From Saturnia japonica (taxonomy: Eukaryota; Arthropoda; Insecta; Lepidoptera; Saturniidae), in contig CM065321.1 of assembly GCA_033032175.1 (NCBI GenBank), forward strand, positions 4,920,501-4,984,500: a DNA stretch of 64,000 bases, written 5' to 3'. Positions 51,301-61,475 of the stretch are shown piece after piece; the first letter of the stretch is position 1, and each line of letters opens with the position of its first letter. The translations under genes and the position numbers were made by a program. The notes under the pieces were generated by a model that saw only the letters and a program-made list of their open reading frames with translations, searched no databases and was not told the origin of the DNA.

Positions 51301-51429
51301 GCTGGAGGCGTCGCAACAAATGGAGAAATACCTATTCTAGACATACAACCGACTGGCATACACCAACGAGCGCCTTGCTACCTCGGCTCTAAGAAAGACG
51401 TCGAAGAATTATTACACTATTTAAAATGA
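45365..51429 (+). CDS. fbp: Fructose-1,6-bisphosphatase, six exons, reading frame broken in exon 4
   Basis: Exons: 45365-45540, 46911-47055, 47981-48087, 49024-49249, 50436-50614, 51253-51429. It hydrolyses fructose-1,6-bisphosphate in gluconeogenesis. Diagnostic motifs: [20 protein letters not shown] (exons 1-2); the metal-binding [18 protein letters not shown] (exon 3); [19 protein letters not shown] (exon 4); [16 protein letters not shown] (exon 5); [19 protein letters not shown] (exon 6). In exon 4 the frame is lost between 49138 and 49146: the sequence reads CTAGGAAGGGCAAAGGTGTC where about five fewer bases would restore ...[17 protein letters not shown]. Left uncorrected, translation stops at 49208-49210. 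All other phases fit. Removing the apparent 5-nt excess gives 334 residues, the usual length. A 154-bp duplication precedes exon 5. This may be a real null allele or an assembly error. Confidence 0.93.
45655..46910. other. FBPase intron 1 with Helitron-like fragments
   Basis: A (TA)n tract starts at 45659. GCGCATCACGCAAAAACTAC (45699) and the later GCATGATGCGCGCACAACGC (45946) look like inverted pieces of one Helitron-type 5' region; a relative lies at 63575-63620. A minus-strand Helitron-like 3' end begins CTAGCTATGTCCGCGACTTC at 46252. Confidence 0.4.
47056..47980. other. FBPase intron 2 with repeat R2 fragment
   Basis: 47080-47390 carries the back half of repeat R2 (TTTGGAGATTTCTCTCCACT, GTTTCTGCGGTGAGTAG). 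The rest is AT-rich. Confidence 0.45.
48088..49023. other. FBPase intron 3
   Basis: 48170-48430 is a GC-richer block weakly like the end of the 26085-26490 repeat (both contain a GTCACC...ATTATGCTGG/CATAATGGTA pattern). No exon is seen. Confidence 0.35.
49500..49555 (+). repeat. Dispersed repeat R3, copy 2
   Basis: GAAAAGCGTCAATTTATGGT, GGCGCTACGGCAGCAAG; see 27535-27640. Confidence 0.4.
49655..49825 (-). repeat. Dispersed repeat R1, copy 2 (uninterrupted)
   Basis: The minus strand reads GGGTTCTTATTGTCCCGATT, CTTAAACGCTGTAGAGAGG, GGTTCCAAAAAATCGTAGAT, the same order as 19002-19485 but without the insertion. It lies in FBPase intron 4. Confidence 0.6.
50231..50538 (+). repeat. Exact 154-bp tandem duplication over FBPase exon 5 start
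   Basis: 50231-50384 and 50385-50538 are identical as far as I can read. Each copy has the end of intron 4, its acceptor (GTTAAAG|GTTACG) and the first ~100 nt of exon 5. Copy 1 runs out of exon after GGTTCTATG straight into intron sequence (GTAATAATT), so only copy 2 continues to a full exon. Confidence 0.95.
50703..50960 (+). mobile_element. tRNA-derived SINE (family S) in FBPase intron 5
   Basis: AATGGCTCAGTAGCGTGACG (box A region), GACGTGAGAACGAATCCC (box B, mutated), CAATGAGCCCGAA, GATGAAACCATAGCATGGTA, TCACATCGTCACTTAA. Near full length. Confidence 0.75.
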
Positions 51430-51458
51430 TATTTTGTTATATAATGAATTCTAGTCTA

Positions 51459-51464
51459 AATAAA
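51459..51464 (+). promoter_or_regulatory. FBPase polyadenylation signal
   Basis: AATAAA 30 nt after the FBPase TGA. Confidence 0.6.
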
Positions 51465-51494
51465 ATTCAGTTATTTATATAATTTTGTAACTTA

Positions 51495-51780
51495 TATTGA
51501 AACCTGTCGAACACTCAAATGGCGTTGGGCAGGTCACTTGGCCAAATGTGGTGTAGATCCTTGACGGAATGGTCAACGACAGAAGGCAGACGTAGTGTAA
51601 GGAAGACCGGTGGCGAAATGGGTCGCCATCAGAAATCATGTCGGAAAGTCCTGGACAACTGACAAGGTTGGCACAAGACAATGAGTTTCGTAAAAGATTA
51701 GGTGCAATGGGTTGAAAAAGCCGTCCATGACGTCGGACACTTTGTGAATGTAAGAAAGAGTCATCTTAATCCTTCATATT
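51495..51780 (+). pseudogene. LINE ORF2 C-terminal relic
   Basis: RTLKWRWAGHLAKCGVDP, then after stops GRPVAKWVAIRNHVGKSW, resembling the W.WAGH..R and GRP..RW.DD....G..W signature at the C-terminus of many insect endonuclease/reverse transcriptase ORFs. It is broken by several stops. It lies between the FBPase and CBP80 3' ends. Confidence 0.65.
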
Positions 51781-53209
51781 CACACTTTAATGGTAAAAAA
51801 GGTTCTTGATCAAAGTTTGGTGTAAAGTTTTTTTTTGTTTACTTTTATTAAAATAATAACACAATAATAAAGCAGCCTTTATTATAATAACTAAACCTTC
51901 AACAAGCCCTTCTGACAACCTTGAAAATATTATGCCTTCAAACATTTGGGTCAAAATATTACTCAAAAAAAAAAAAACTAACAAACAAGAGGTCCGTTTT
52001 GACATTTATCAATGCAACTTCACTAGAGCTGTATAAGTATGTCTGAGTGCAAACAAATGCATAATGAAAAAAAAATCTAATTACGATCGTTTTGGTTTGT
52101 TCAGAATAGTTTCAAGCCTTCATAGCTTCTGGCCACATGCCGCCCGGTAAACATTGTCAAAACGCTCGTTTGTGTTTATTTAGTGCTTAATAAATTGGTT
52201 ACTGGAGCAATTTTAACTAAAATAAAGTGTTTATTACGATTTTAAAATTACCCTTATTCACCTGGTTTAGAAATATATACAATTATATTTATTACTTTAA
52301 AAGTATCCGAGTTATTGCTTTCGTGTTAGTGCGTTCATACAAAGTTAGTCTATTATTAGCAGCGTTAAAACAAGCCTCTTATTTTGTGAAGACTGTAAAA
52401 CATAAAAGCAGTATTACTAGATTATTGATACAATATTAATTAATTTAAGGCGAACGATCATTTTGTACAGACATGTAAAAAAATGAAAGACAGTCATGGT
52501 GACTGCCGACAGAAAAGCTTTGGAATAACTGCGTTTTTTTTTTCAATTTTAAATTAATTATTGCATAAATCAAAATTTCATAATTTGCAAATTGAAATTA
52601 TTAACATTAATCTTGTTTTTCACATCCATTGGTACTCCAATCAATAATCAACACAGATCAGTTGAGCAGTCTACGCATGAGATATGCTGTCACGCTCTGT
52701 TATACTGAAATAATGTTCTGTTTCACTTAAACTTTGGCTCTCGGTTACGATCGCCAACACCCAAGAACGATTCTGGGTCCTTTAATTTTGGTCGTACACT
52801 GCTCATTTGCAAAAGGCTTAACTTTGGAACTAACAAGTAAAAAGGTAATGTATTATTTAACAATCAACACGCCACACTTATAAGCTCTAGATAAACTGTT
52901 ACAAGTCGGTGTCGGTGACGTAAACTCATAAATTTTACCCCATACAAATATCGCCCAACATGCCAATAAAAGTTTTCCCTTCAAAAGTTCTGAGTAAGAA
53001 ATGACATGACACGAGTTTTATAGTCACAGATGTATAAAAAACCTAGGAATAATAAGGATTTTATAATAATAATTTACTTTGTATCATAATATACATTTTT
53101 TCTTTCCCTTGCCACAATGAGGTTGGCAATTTTGTTTACAAAATATTATCAAATATTTCAACACTCATCCATAAACAGTCTTTACTTGATGCAACCCGCT
53201 ATAGCACCG
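51781..53209. other. Intergenic between convergent FBPase and CBP80
   Basis: AT-rich; no element or exon is recognised. Confidence 0.4.
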
Positions 53210-56200
53210 CTATGCTGTCAGCGCCACGAACTGATGGAACACATCCAAAATGTGAGGATCTAAGTCTTGGGTAAACAGTAAAGTTTCCAATGTGCTGCTG
53301 TATTTCTGGACTTGTTCGTGATGCTGGAACAATAAAAAATACATATTTTTTATTAACTGATAATGCTGAAAATAAAGACAAAAGAACCATCTATCAATTT
53401 CTTGGCCTTTTTTATTCAGACGAACCAGCAACATGAGATGATTTCCCAAGTATATCGAGAGTTACAACTCGAGTTACCGCATCTAATCGAATGTAGACTG
53501 GTAGTTACCTATTGAGTTACCGGCATTAAATCCTATGATGACCGACAGACACCTCTCAAGATATCCTATCATATCAAAGAGTAACCGAGTCACCTCTCAA
53601 GCTACCGCATCAAATCGATTGTTGACCGATAGTTACCGCATTAAATCTAATGGTGACCGAGAGTTTCCTCTCAAGTTACCGCATTAAATCTAGAGGTAAC
53701 CTATAGTTACGTCTCGAGTTACCGCATTAAATCTAATGGTAACCGAGAGTTACCTCTAGAGTTAGCGCTTCAAATATAATGGTGGCCGAGAGTCAGGTCT
53801 CGAGTTACCGCATATAATTTCTAGTCAGACAACGCCTGAGATCTGTGGCGCCTAGCATTGGGCAAGGTCTGAAAATTACAGTGCGTTAGTGGTATACTCA
53901 CAACGAGGAAAACCTGACGCAGGCGGCCGACTGTACTCCGGTACCAGTGTGTGTCGGGGTCGCGCGCGTCAGTATCTGCGCGCACGAGATGCTCCGATAG
54001 GATCATTATGAACCGCTGGAACACGATCAGGAAGAGACGCTTCTGGTCCATGTGTGCTGCCTCGAGCCTCTCCTCCATTCGTTCCACTGCCTGTTAAATA
54101 GAACTTTTTTAATAGTAATAAAAAAGTGATATCAAATATTCTTTTTTATATGAGGCACTGTAGAAACAAAAACAACCATGTCCACCTTCACTGAAAAAGT
54201 TGTTCACAATTACTATACTTTGTTTGTTTGTTGTTACTCGACGTCGATCGACGTGAGTTCGAATCTTTGCAATAAGCCTCAGCTTTCGGTGAAGGAAACA
54301 TCTTGATGAAACCATTAGCATGAATCGTAGGGTATTTCTAAAGCGTGCCTGGCTAGCTCCCAACCTCAAGTTGTAAACCTGTCACCGAGCACCTTTAGGT
54401 GTGTTCTTCCGGCAGCTGCACTTGAGAGCAAGTTTTCTCTCTAGTCTTAGTTTGTTACCATCTTGGGTCACATCGTCACTTGAGATTGACCTGATTAAAA
54501 AAAACATATATGGGTTGCATGACATATACGTCAAACGTTTTTTTAGAGATGTAGCATAACTTGAATTGGAAGTTTATTTTACGACTAGCTAGTGCGCCCA
54601 CGGCTACACACGCGTTTGTTACTACGCAGTACGTTATTTACATATCCTAATTTTGTTTTTACTCAAATTGTTGACAATTCATATTCCGTATCAATTGAGG
54701 AATGCAATGTATTTCCCGTTTACAATTTTCATTAAAATTGGTTGAAAATTACTAATATATTTTAAGATTTTTTATGTATTATTAACGATTCTTTTAGCCT
54801 CTCAATTACGGTATGATATTTATTCTTCCCGTCTACAAAATTTGATCAGAATCGGATGAGAATTGTTCGCGACATTATAAAATAGTAACTAGTGTACTAG
54901 AATATAAGTGTAAATAGAATAAGTTGTAAATATCTTAATAATAAAGAGAAAGCGGAAAGTACGCGCACACTATATTCTCGCCATCCCGCTCTGATAGTAG
55001 TGAGTCTCGCTTAGTCACTATGCGGGGTAACGGTACACACTGTTGAGGGCAGCGTGGGCGGATAGATCGGAAGCGGGGTGGCAAAATCAGTTCCGTCTAG
55101 GAAATCGACCAAGACACACGCAGCAGGTATTCTCCGCATCTAAAATAAATAGTTTTTCATTTGAACCCTACGGTGAATAGCATATTGGAATCAGCATAAA
55201 TATAAAACATATGTGAGTCAGATCGAAGGCGGCTTACAAGAATTGATAAAAATTAGATTTTATGACCTACTTTTTTTGTTATAACCCATCAATTATGTAA
55301 TGATTTATACTTCCTGTGTATAAAATTTCATCAAAATCTGTTAAGAATTAATGACATTTTAAATTTTTGTAATTTTTTTTTACGATTCCTAAAAGTGATA
55401 TTGAAAATTCTTGAAAAGTTTATGAAATGACTTATAGTTTCCCGTGTACAAAATTTCATCTAAAATCGGTCGAGAACTAACGGAAATATATTTTTTATAT
55501 GATTTCTAAAAGTAATATTGAAATTTCTTATACCCTATCAATACGCGGGTTGACTGTATGTTTAAAAATTTAAGTTAATTACTGAGTAATATAGGTCTAT
55601 AAATAAAAAGCCTAAAACAATACAAATCTGGAAAAAGTAAATGTTTATTTATTTAATTTTCCCTTTGGAAAAGTAACATTTTTTGTCTGTGAGTCACATG
55701 ATTTCAAACGCCGATTTGAAAAATGACGACACACATTCAGGAAATACGAACGTTAGACTTTTGCGTAAATTGTTAAACTTGCACTGTTATCATTATCATA
55801 CAAAATGACATAAAATGAACGATGACGTCATGAGACCATAATGCAGCGTTTTTGTGGCGTATCTTTTATTTAGATTAAAAGATATTTTTATATTAAAATC
55901 ATTCATATTTTCCACTTAATAAAGGTGTTTAAAACAATTTTCCAAAAGTTGTTAACTCCCGGATTTTACAATGACATAAGCATCGCGTTTACAAAATTTC
56001 ATAATATTCGATCAAGCCGTTTTTGGGTCAAATCCGGACATACAAAGAGAAAGACAGACGATATTTTTTTTAATGGCATATTCGAAATCATATACCATGC
56101 CTATCGGGAAAATTGGACGAAAAAAAATACTGTACAGACAGAACTACAGATTTATTAATATAGATTATCGATTCTTTTTTTTGAGCTAAATATAATCGAT

Positions 56201-58219
56201 TATATGATTATGCTTTAAATTCATTGAGGGTTTTGTAAGCTGTGTAAATGAAATAACAAAAACAAACTAACAAACAAACTACAAACTACAAACTAAATAA
56301 CAAACACAAACAAATAATCCGGTATACTTGAATTATTGAATGCCTGTCGACAAACAACAAGATTAATAATAACTCTTCCAGTCAATGTTCTTCATTGTGT
56401 GTTGCTACATTAAAGTTGTAGGAATTACGTAAAAATATATTTTGATTTGGACCTAGTTGTGTCCTAAACCGAACCGAACCAAAAAACACCGCGCTGTCAA
56501 AGCATCCGTATAGCCTATCATAATCACAGAATATCATTTCCCGCAAGTCAAATTATTTTAATTTTCCATTATCCCTAAACTATGTAGTGTCCAAATAACA
56601 TGCTATAAAGGGCAAAGTTTAACATGAGCAGAGATAGGCATATGGTATCGTAAACTTTTTTAAATTATACTAAAAGCCAATATATTTGTATAAAACATTG
56701 TATTTACATATCATAACTATTATGTCAGTACACGTGGATAAAGCAGTTCGGGAACACTTCCACCTCCGACTTACTTAAGAAAAAACAATATTTATGGCTA
56801 ACTGATAGTTGTAGCCTAGTATAGAGGAAGTTATTAAGGATTTTGTCGTGCAAAATGTTTTTTTACAATTCCGAAATTGGAAATAATTAAAGTAAACAGT
56901 TTACCTCTTCGGTTGGTTTGTCCTGGTCCTTTTTCTTTTTATTACTCTCATCTTCAGAGTCTGAACTACTGGAATCCGCCCTCGCCAGCGCTTCTCTCGC
57001 TTCTTGCAGTTCATCACCTAGAAACATTAAAACGCGTGTGTTGTAAAAAAAAAGTAATAACAAAATCTTCATCCAGTAACATAAAAAATCTGATAATTTT
57101 TCTCATGCCGTTAAGACACTGAATAATTAAATTAGACAAAACATTAATATTACGTGTATAAAACTCACTGAGTTTGGAGACATGCTTGTTCATCTTGTCT
57201 ATAGTGAGATGGAGCATCTCCCACAGGCTGCCGTGCGTGAAGAACGGCGCCATCTCCTTCGAGAAGAGCCAAGTTGCTACGGCGCTGCATTCCACTATTT
57301 GAGTCTTGAGCATTTTGTCGACGAGCACGGTCACCATCTGCGTGTGTCGCTGCCACAGCTCCCAGACGTTACGGAGCACGCAAATTTGGGATTCTTCAGA
57401 TTCTGCTAAAATCTGAAATAAAAAATAAAGATTAAATAGTAGTTATTCAGAACTTCTGAGGACTTTCAAGGGCCCTGTAAGATTGAGTCATGTACAGTTA
57501 TGATTTTTTTTTAAATCCAATCTTGATGCAGACGGACGATTTTGTGATTACTGTTCTGTCGCCTATTATTGTCGTCGCGTCATTGTGAATGTCGACCAAG
57601 CTCAATGGGTATTTAACTTGATTGAAATTAATATTGGTGTTTTTGGTGGGATCTTGAAGTGACATGTTGTGGTTTTATTTTTAATTCATTTACTTATGTT
57701 TTGAACCTGTGTTATGTAATATTGGTGGCGTTTTGCGTGATATTGTTGGGTTTTTGTGCATGAGAGAAGTGGAATATGAGTATAAGCTAAAAGCATGCAT
57801 TCTGGGATGCCACAAAAACTCACTAGAAAGTTCTAACAAGGAAGCCACCATCTTGTTAGGCTACTGAAGTCATCATAAGACAGGATACTATATTCACTTG
57901 ATAATGGCAGTAATGGTCGAGGACTAGTTGCCAAGTTAAGAAGAAGAAGAAGAAATTAATATTCTAACCTTGAAAACATAGTGGAACTTGGATATAGCGG
58001 CGAAACTGTGCGATATGCTCTTGCTGCCCAGGTTGAGTAACGTCTGCACGAACACGTCGATCTTCAAGGGGTTATGCGGCGAGGCTTGCTGGGCCGGTTG
58101 TTCACCTTCGCGCAATGGATTCGGCAGCTCCCTAAGCACGTTTAGGGCTTCCTCCGGTGTGCATTTGTTGCGAACGCACACTACCAGCTGATGAGCCGCC
58201 TCGGTTCCCGGCAGAGAAG
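53210..58219 (-). CDS. Cbp80: Nuclear cap-binding protein subunit 1 (CBP80), last five coding exons
   Basis: Minus-strand exons: 57969-58219, 57169-57412, 56905-57017, 53902-54090, 53210-53323 (TAG at 53210-53212), about 303 codons. All splice sites are GT/AG and phases agree. The first exon here begins with two bases of a split codon, so upstream exons exist. Motifs match CBP80: [98 protein letters not shown]. An acidic/Lys-rich segment ([19 protein letters not shown]) corresponds to the loop within the third MIF4G-like domain. With CBP20 the protein binds the 5' cap in the nucleus and acts in splicing, export and decay. The N-terminal ~490 residues are not seen in 58220-64000, so a large intron probably continues past the edge. 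Confidence 0.93.
53456..53815. repeat. 43-bp minisatellite in a CBP80 intron
   Basis: The unit is approximately GAGTTACCGCATTAAATCTA followed by ATGGTAACCGAGAGTTACCTCT. Unit starts at 53673, 53716, 53759 and 53802 are exactly 43 bp apart, with older, less regular units from 53471 and 53514 onward; about eight units in all. It occupies most of the ~580-bp last intron and ends ~85 bp from exon 53902-54090. Confidence 0.9.
54240..54505 (+). mobile_element. tRNA-derived SINE (family S), head-truncated, in CBP80 intron
   Basis: ATCGACGTGAGTTCGAATCT (box B), CAATAAGCCTCAGCTTTCGG, GATGAAACCATTAGCATG, TTCCGGCAGCTGCACTTGAG, TCACATCGTCACTTGAGA. Box A is missing. Confidence 0.75.
54583..55560. repeat. 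Array of related ~120-bp modules interrupted by an LTR-like block
   Basis: The phrase (TTCCCGT)...ACAAAATTTCATC..AAATCGG(T)..AGAA occurs at about 54715, 54825, 55310 and 55440, each followed by AAAA/T-rich sequence and ACGATTC..TAAAAG. The region starts with a decayed Helitron-like end (CTAGTGCGCCCACGGCTACA). Between modules 2 and 3, 54895-55190 is a GC-richer block with AATAAAGAGAAAGCGGAAAG and a final AAATAAATAGTTTTTCATTT, reminiscent of a solo LTR. No flanking duplication was found. Confidence 0.4.
55598..55985 (+). repeat. Dispersed repeat R4, copy 2
   Basis: AACAATACAAATCTGGAAA, TTTTTGTCTGTGAGTCACAT, AACGCCGATTTG, ATTCAGGAAATACGAACGTT, ATGACGTCATGAGACCATAA. See 28355-28755. Confidence 0.6.
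56255..56322 (+). repeat. AAAC/CTA simple repeat
   Basis: Imperfect repeats of ACAAACTA(A) in a CBP80 intron. Confidence 0.7.
57640..57956 (+). repeat. Dispersed repeat R5, copy 3
   Basis: TTTTTGGTGGGATCTTGAAG, GAAGCCACCATCTTGTTAGG, GATAATGGCAGTAATGG, GTTGCCAAGTTAAG then (AAG)n. It ends 13 bp before the CBP80 exon at 57969, so its insertion abuts the splice donor. Confidence 0.65.
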
Positions 58220-58240
58220 CTGTATCAATAATTTTGTTTA

Positions 58241-58767
58241 TCTATACATATAATAAAATTGAAGCGTCTGTTTGTAATATCTAAATAACAGATTTTTACT
58301 AAATGCATATGAAAGTATATACGATGCATATATAAAAAAAACCATTTTTTTATTTTTGTCTGTGTGTCTGTTTGTTCCGGGTAATCTCCGAAACGGTTGG
58401 ACCGATTTAGACAAGACTCACTGATACATAGCTGAGGTTATAGGGAGTAACTTAGGCTAATTTTATTTTAGAAAAAGAATTAGGGTTCCGCACGACTAAG
58501 AAAAAACTGGTAATGGTTTATCGATTCGGGCGCTTAAATGGCTTATGCTGAGTAAACGATAAGAGATATATCAAATTAATGTACTACATTATTATAGACA
58601 TTAAAAATACATACGAAAAATTTAGAGAGAGTATATGTTTACCTTCTAAGGAACACCCACAATAAGCATTTTTGCCTTTAAAATAGCCGAGAGTGGGGGA
58701 GCAAGATTCGCGCGTGTCTCCGATGGCATTCTGTAGTTCATGTGGGCGAAGCGCCGGGCACAGCTAG
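58241..58767 (+). mobile_element. Non-autonomous Helitron, family A copy 3
   Basis: Starts TCTATACATATAATAAAATT after host A, ends GGCACAGCTAG before host T. Full alignment with the copies at 1579 and 15760. It begins 21 bp upstream of the CBP80 exon acceptor at 58220. Confidence 0.75.
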
Positions 58768-58784
58768 TAATAAATAAATTACTG

Positions 58785-58990
58785 GACATATAACATATCT
58801 GCTTGTTATTTCGACCTCCACATACATATTGGTGACCCCGACGTGATTTTCAGAAAGCAACTAAAGCGTGCGATCCAACCACTCAAGATGTGCTACAGTT
58901 TCAATTATCATGTCTTCAAGCGGTTAAGCAATAGCGGTATCCGTGTGATAAAGCTAGTGGGCCGATTAAATCACTTACAAGCCTAAAATT
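58785..58990 (+). mobile_element. Possible LTR-retrotransposon remnant (primer-binding region)
   Basis: TTATTTCGACCTCCACATAC then ATTGGTGACCCCGACGTGAT. The TGGTGACCCCGACGTG string is typical of sequence just inside the 5' LTR of many insect gypsy-type elements. No gag or pol is readable. Confidence 0.4.
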
Positions 58991-59484
58991 GCTTATAGCC
59001 TATGTAACTCACACAACCAAGACGAATTTGACGGCACCTCGTATGCTAAATTCCATCAAGCCGTTTAGGCTACAGAAGATGCCAAAGAAATACCACATAT
59101 GAGATACATACATACTTACATACGCTCCAAAAACATAACCGTCCTTTTTGAATATTTATCTAAGATCGGATAACATACAAAGAAAAAAAAAACAGAAATA
59201 CAGACACCTACAAGATCTAAAAGTAACAAAAGGCGCAAGCAATTAACACAGAGGGCAACAAAGTGGTGGCCACGATGCGATGTTGTCAGAACAATGCCCT
59301 GGCTACTTGCGTAACATTACCAAACAGTTCAACATTATAATTTGTACATGGCAGTAGGATACCGTGAGATTACCTACATTTCTTAATGAACGTAACGTAG
59401 CTTTGACCGGCTGGTTCGCTTACTTTGAAATTATTATGTCTTAATCCTACTAATCCTACCACAGATCTCTGTGAATACTTGCTA

Positions 59485-59663
59485 TCCTACCTAATATAAT
59501 AAATCTGAAAGTTTTTATATACGGATATTTGTTAGGTTAAAAACGGCTGAACGGATTTGAATAAAATATGGCACACTGATAGTTTATAACCTGGATTAAC
59601 ACATAAAATACTAAATACTGTTGTTTATGATATTCACAGGAACGAGGTCGAGGTTACAGCTAG
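59485..59663 (+). mobile_element. Short Helitron
   Basis: Starts TCCTACCTAATATAATAAAT after host A and ends GTCGAGGTTACAGCTAG before host T. 179 bp. Confidence 0.55.
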
Positions 59664-59925
59664 TTTGTAATATTTTTGAAATGAAACATAAGCAGCGATT
59701 CGATACTTGGACGAGAACTAAGAGGGAAATTTCAAGGACGCGTCAGGTTTAGGCGTTGTTGGCTATTATTTCCTAACTCTGCTAGGTGCTACTAAGTTGA
59801 ATAACCTGACGACAAGCAATATCAGCGTGTTCCAAGCACATACACTTCAAGTGATTCCTTTCTAGACTTAGAATTTGAACTAGATTTTGGTTAATGTAGA
59901 TGTAGTAGTAGTAGATATATATATA

Positions 59926-61226
59926 CAAGGTGTCCAGAAAGGGTATCGGGTATTTGTTTTCGCGCCATATTCGAAACGGGGCGTCTAAAGGGTGCGGGGA
60001 GGGGTTCGTGGCGTCCGCCATTTTGTGGAGTTTTAGTCACGATGGAACAGTACTCGGGGACGCATCGCGCATTTTGCGTACGAGCGTATTATCGTAATGG
60101 TGATTCAATAGTGACTGCTCAACGTCTCTATCGTGCGAAATATCGTACACGCCACGCGCCAAGTGACGATAGCATTAGGAAATGGATCAGGATGTTCGAG
60201 AATACAGGTGCGACAGTTAAAATTCAAAACTCTGGTCGTCCTCGTTCAGTTCGCGATGAAGAAACAATTGAAGAAGTTGAGGCATCGGTTTGTCAAAATC
60301 CGTCTTTATCCATCCGAAAGCGAAGCCAAGCGTTGAACATCAAAAAATCGTCTTTACATTCGATTTTAAAGAAAGACTTACATCTAAAAGCCTATAAAAT
60401 TCAATTGGTTCAAGAATTGAAGGATACGGACTATGCTAATCGACTGAATTTTGCGAACGAAATGCTGCAGCGATTTAACAACTTTAACAACGTACTGTTC
60501 AGTGACGAAGCAAATTTTCACCTGAATGGTCATGTTAATAAGCAGAATTGTCGGTACTGGGCAGTGGAGAATCCGAGACGAAAGCATGAACGACCCCTGC
60601 ATAGCCCAAAGGTCGTTGTTTGGGCCGCTATGTCTGCTAAAGGCATAATTGGTCCTTATTTTCATGAAGATCAACGTGGCCGAGCAATTAATGTGAATAG
60701 TGACCGTTATTGCGATATGTTGCGAAATTTTTTGGTCCCAGAGTTGCAGGAGTTTGCAGGTTTCAACTCAAGAACGTGGTTCCAGCAAGATGGGGCCACT
60801 TGCCATACCTCAAATGACTCAATGGAAGTTGTTAACGAATTATTCCCTAATAAAGTCATTTCGCGAAGGGGTAACATCAACTGGCCTCCCAGAAGCCCCG
60901 ACCTTAGCCCGCTTGACTATTTTGCATGGGGATACCTTAAAAGTAAGGTTTATCAAAACAATCCGACGAATCTAACCCAGTTAAAACAAAACATCAGGTC
61001 AGAAATGGCAGCAATATCGATAGCTATGTGTCAACGTGTTATCGCCAATCTTCGTTTCCGTTTAGAAGAGTGCCAGCAACGTAACGGTCATCATTTGGAT
61101 AACATCATCTTTTCCAAATAATTCTCCAATTCATATGCTAATAATAAACAATAAACTTCTTTATTGCAGACAAATAATTTTTGTTTCATTGAACTTACAA
61201 ATACCCGATACCCTTTCTGGACACCT

Positions 61227-61228
<2 letters not shown>
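59926..61228 (+). mobile_element. Complete DD41D Tc1/mariner-superfamily transposon
   Basis: The ends are perfect inverted repeats of 33 bp (59925-59957 and 61197-61229, beginning ACAAGGTGTCCAGAAAGGG), counted to include the A and T of the flanking TA dinucleotides at 59924-59925 and 61229-61230. One intact transposase frame fills most of the 1.3 kb. The right flank is a long (TA)n tract and the left is TATATATATA, so it landed in a TA microsatellite. Perfect ends plus an intact frame imply recent activity. Confidence 0.95.
60042..61121 (+). CDS. DD41D transposase, 359 aa, intact
   Basis: Residues ~1-60 are an N-terminal helix-turn-helix region of the DUF4817 type (SGTHRAFCVRAYYRNGDSI; SIRKWIRMFENTGATVK). 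An AT-hook-like GRPRS follows at 65-69, and a second HTH-like part at ~85-120 (LSIRKRSQALNIKKSSLHSI). The DDE domain has Asp155 (VLFSDEANFHLNG), Asp250 (WFQQDGATCHT) and Asp292 (SPDLSPLDYFAWGYLKSKV). There are 41 residues between the second and third Asp, the DD41D (rosa-like) spacing rather than mariner DD34D. The start ATG (CACGATGG) follows 84 bp after the left inverted repeat. AATAAA motifs at 61143 onward could polyadenylate it before the right repeat. There are no stops or frameshifts. Confidence 0.95.
   Translation: MEQYSGTHRAFCVRAYYRNGDSIVTAQRLYRAKYRTRHAPSDDSIRKWIRMFENTGATVKIQNSGRPRSVRDEETIEEVEASVCQNPSLSIRKRSQALNIKKSSLHSILKKDLHLKAYKIQLVQELKDTDYANRLNFANEMLQRFNNFNNVLFSDEANFHLNGHVNKQNCRYWAVENPRRKHERPLHSPKVVVWAAMSAKGIIGPYFHEDQRGRAINVNSDRYCDMLRNFLVPELQEFAGFNSRTWFQQDGATCHTSNDSMEVVNELFPNKVISRRGNINWPPRSPDLSPLDYFAWGYLKSKVYQNNPTNLTQLKQNIRSEMAAISIAMCQRVIANLRFRLEECQQRNGHHLDNIIFSK

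Positions 61229-61275
<47 letters not shown>
61229..61275. repeat. (TA)n microsatellite
   Basis: 47 bp of uninterrupted TA immediately right of the transposon. Confidence 0.98.
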
Positions 61276-61279
<4 letters not shown>

Positions 61280-61283
61280 ATAC

Positions 61284-61475
61284 AATATACAAATATCATG
61301 TCACGATGAATGTTCGGGATAAACTCCGAAACTACTGAACCGATTATGATCAAATTTCGTAACTATCTGTAATTTGGTCCAACCTAAAATATAGGATAGT
61401 TTTTATCTCAATTATGACAAATTAAGGGATGTGAATAACTACTGCGTGCGGATCCGCGGGCATATCGTTAATAAA
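61284..61475 (+). mobile_element. Helitron-like fragment
   Basis: GGATAAACTCCGAAACTACT, GAACCGATTATGATCAAATT and GCGGATCCGCGGGCATATCG follow the same order as the middle and end of Helitrons. The CTAG end is lost (CGTTA instead). Confidence 0.4.

Noticed and set aside
53456..53815. CRISPR-like regular repeat array
   Set aside because: Repeats are contiguous 43-bp units without unique spacers, in a eukaryotic intron: a minisatellite.
56887..57122. Overlapping frames on both strands near 57 kb
   Set aside because: The minus-strand part is CBP80 exon 56905-57017 read through into introns; the plus-strand frame is its shadow.
60384..60674. 96-codon minus-strand frame and shorter overlapping frames
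   Set aside because: Shadows of the transposase gene.
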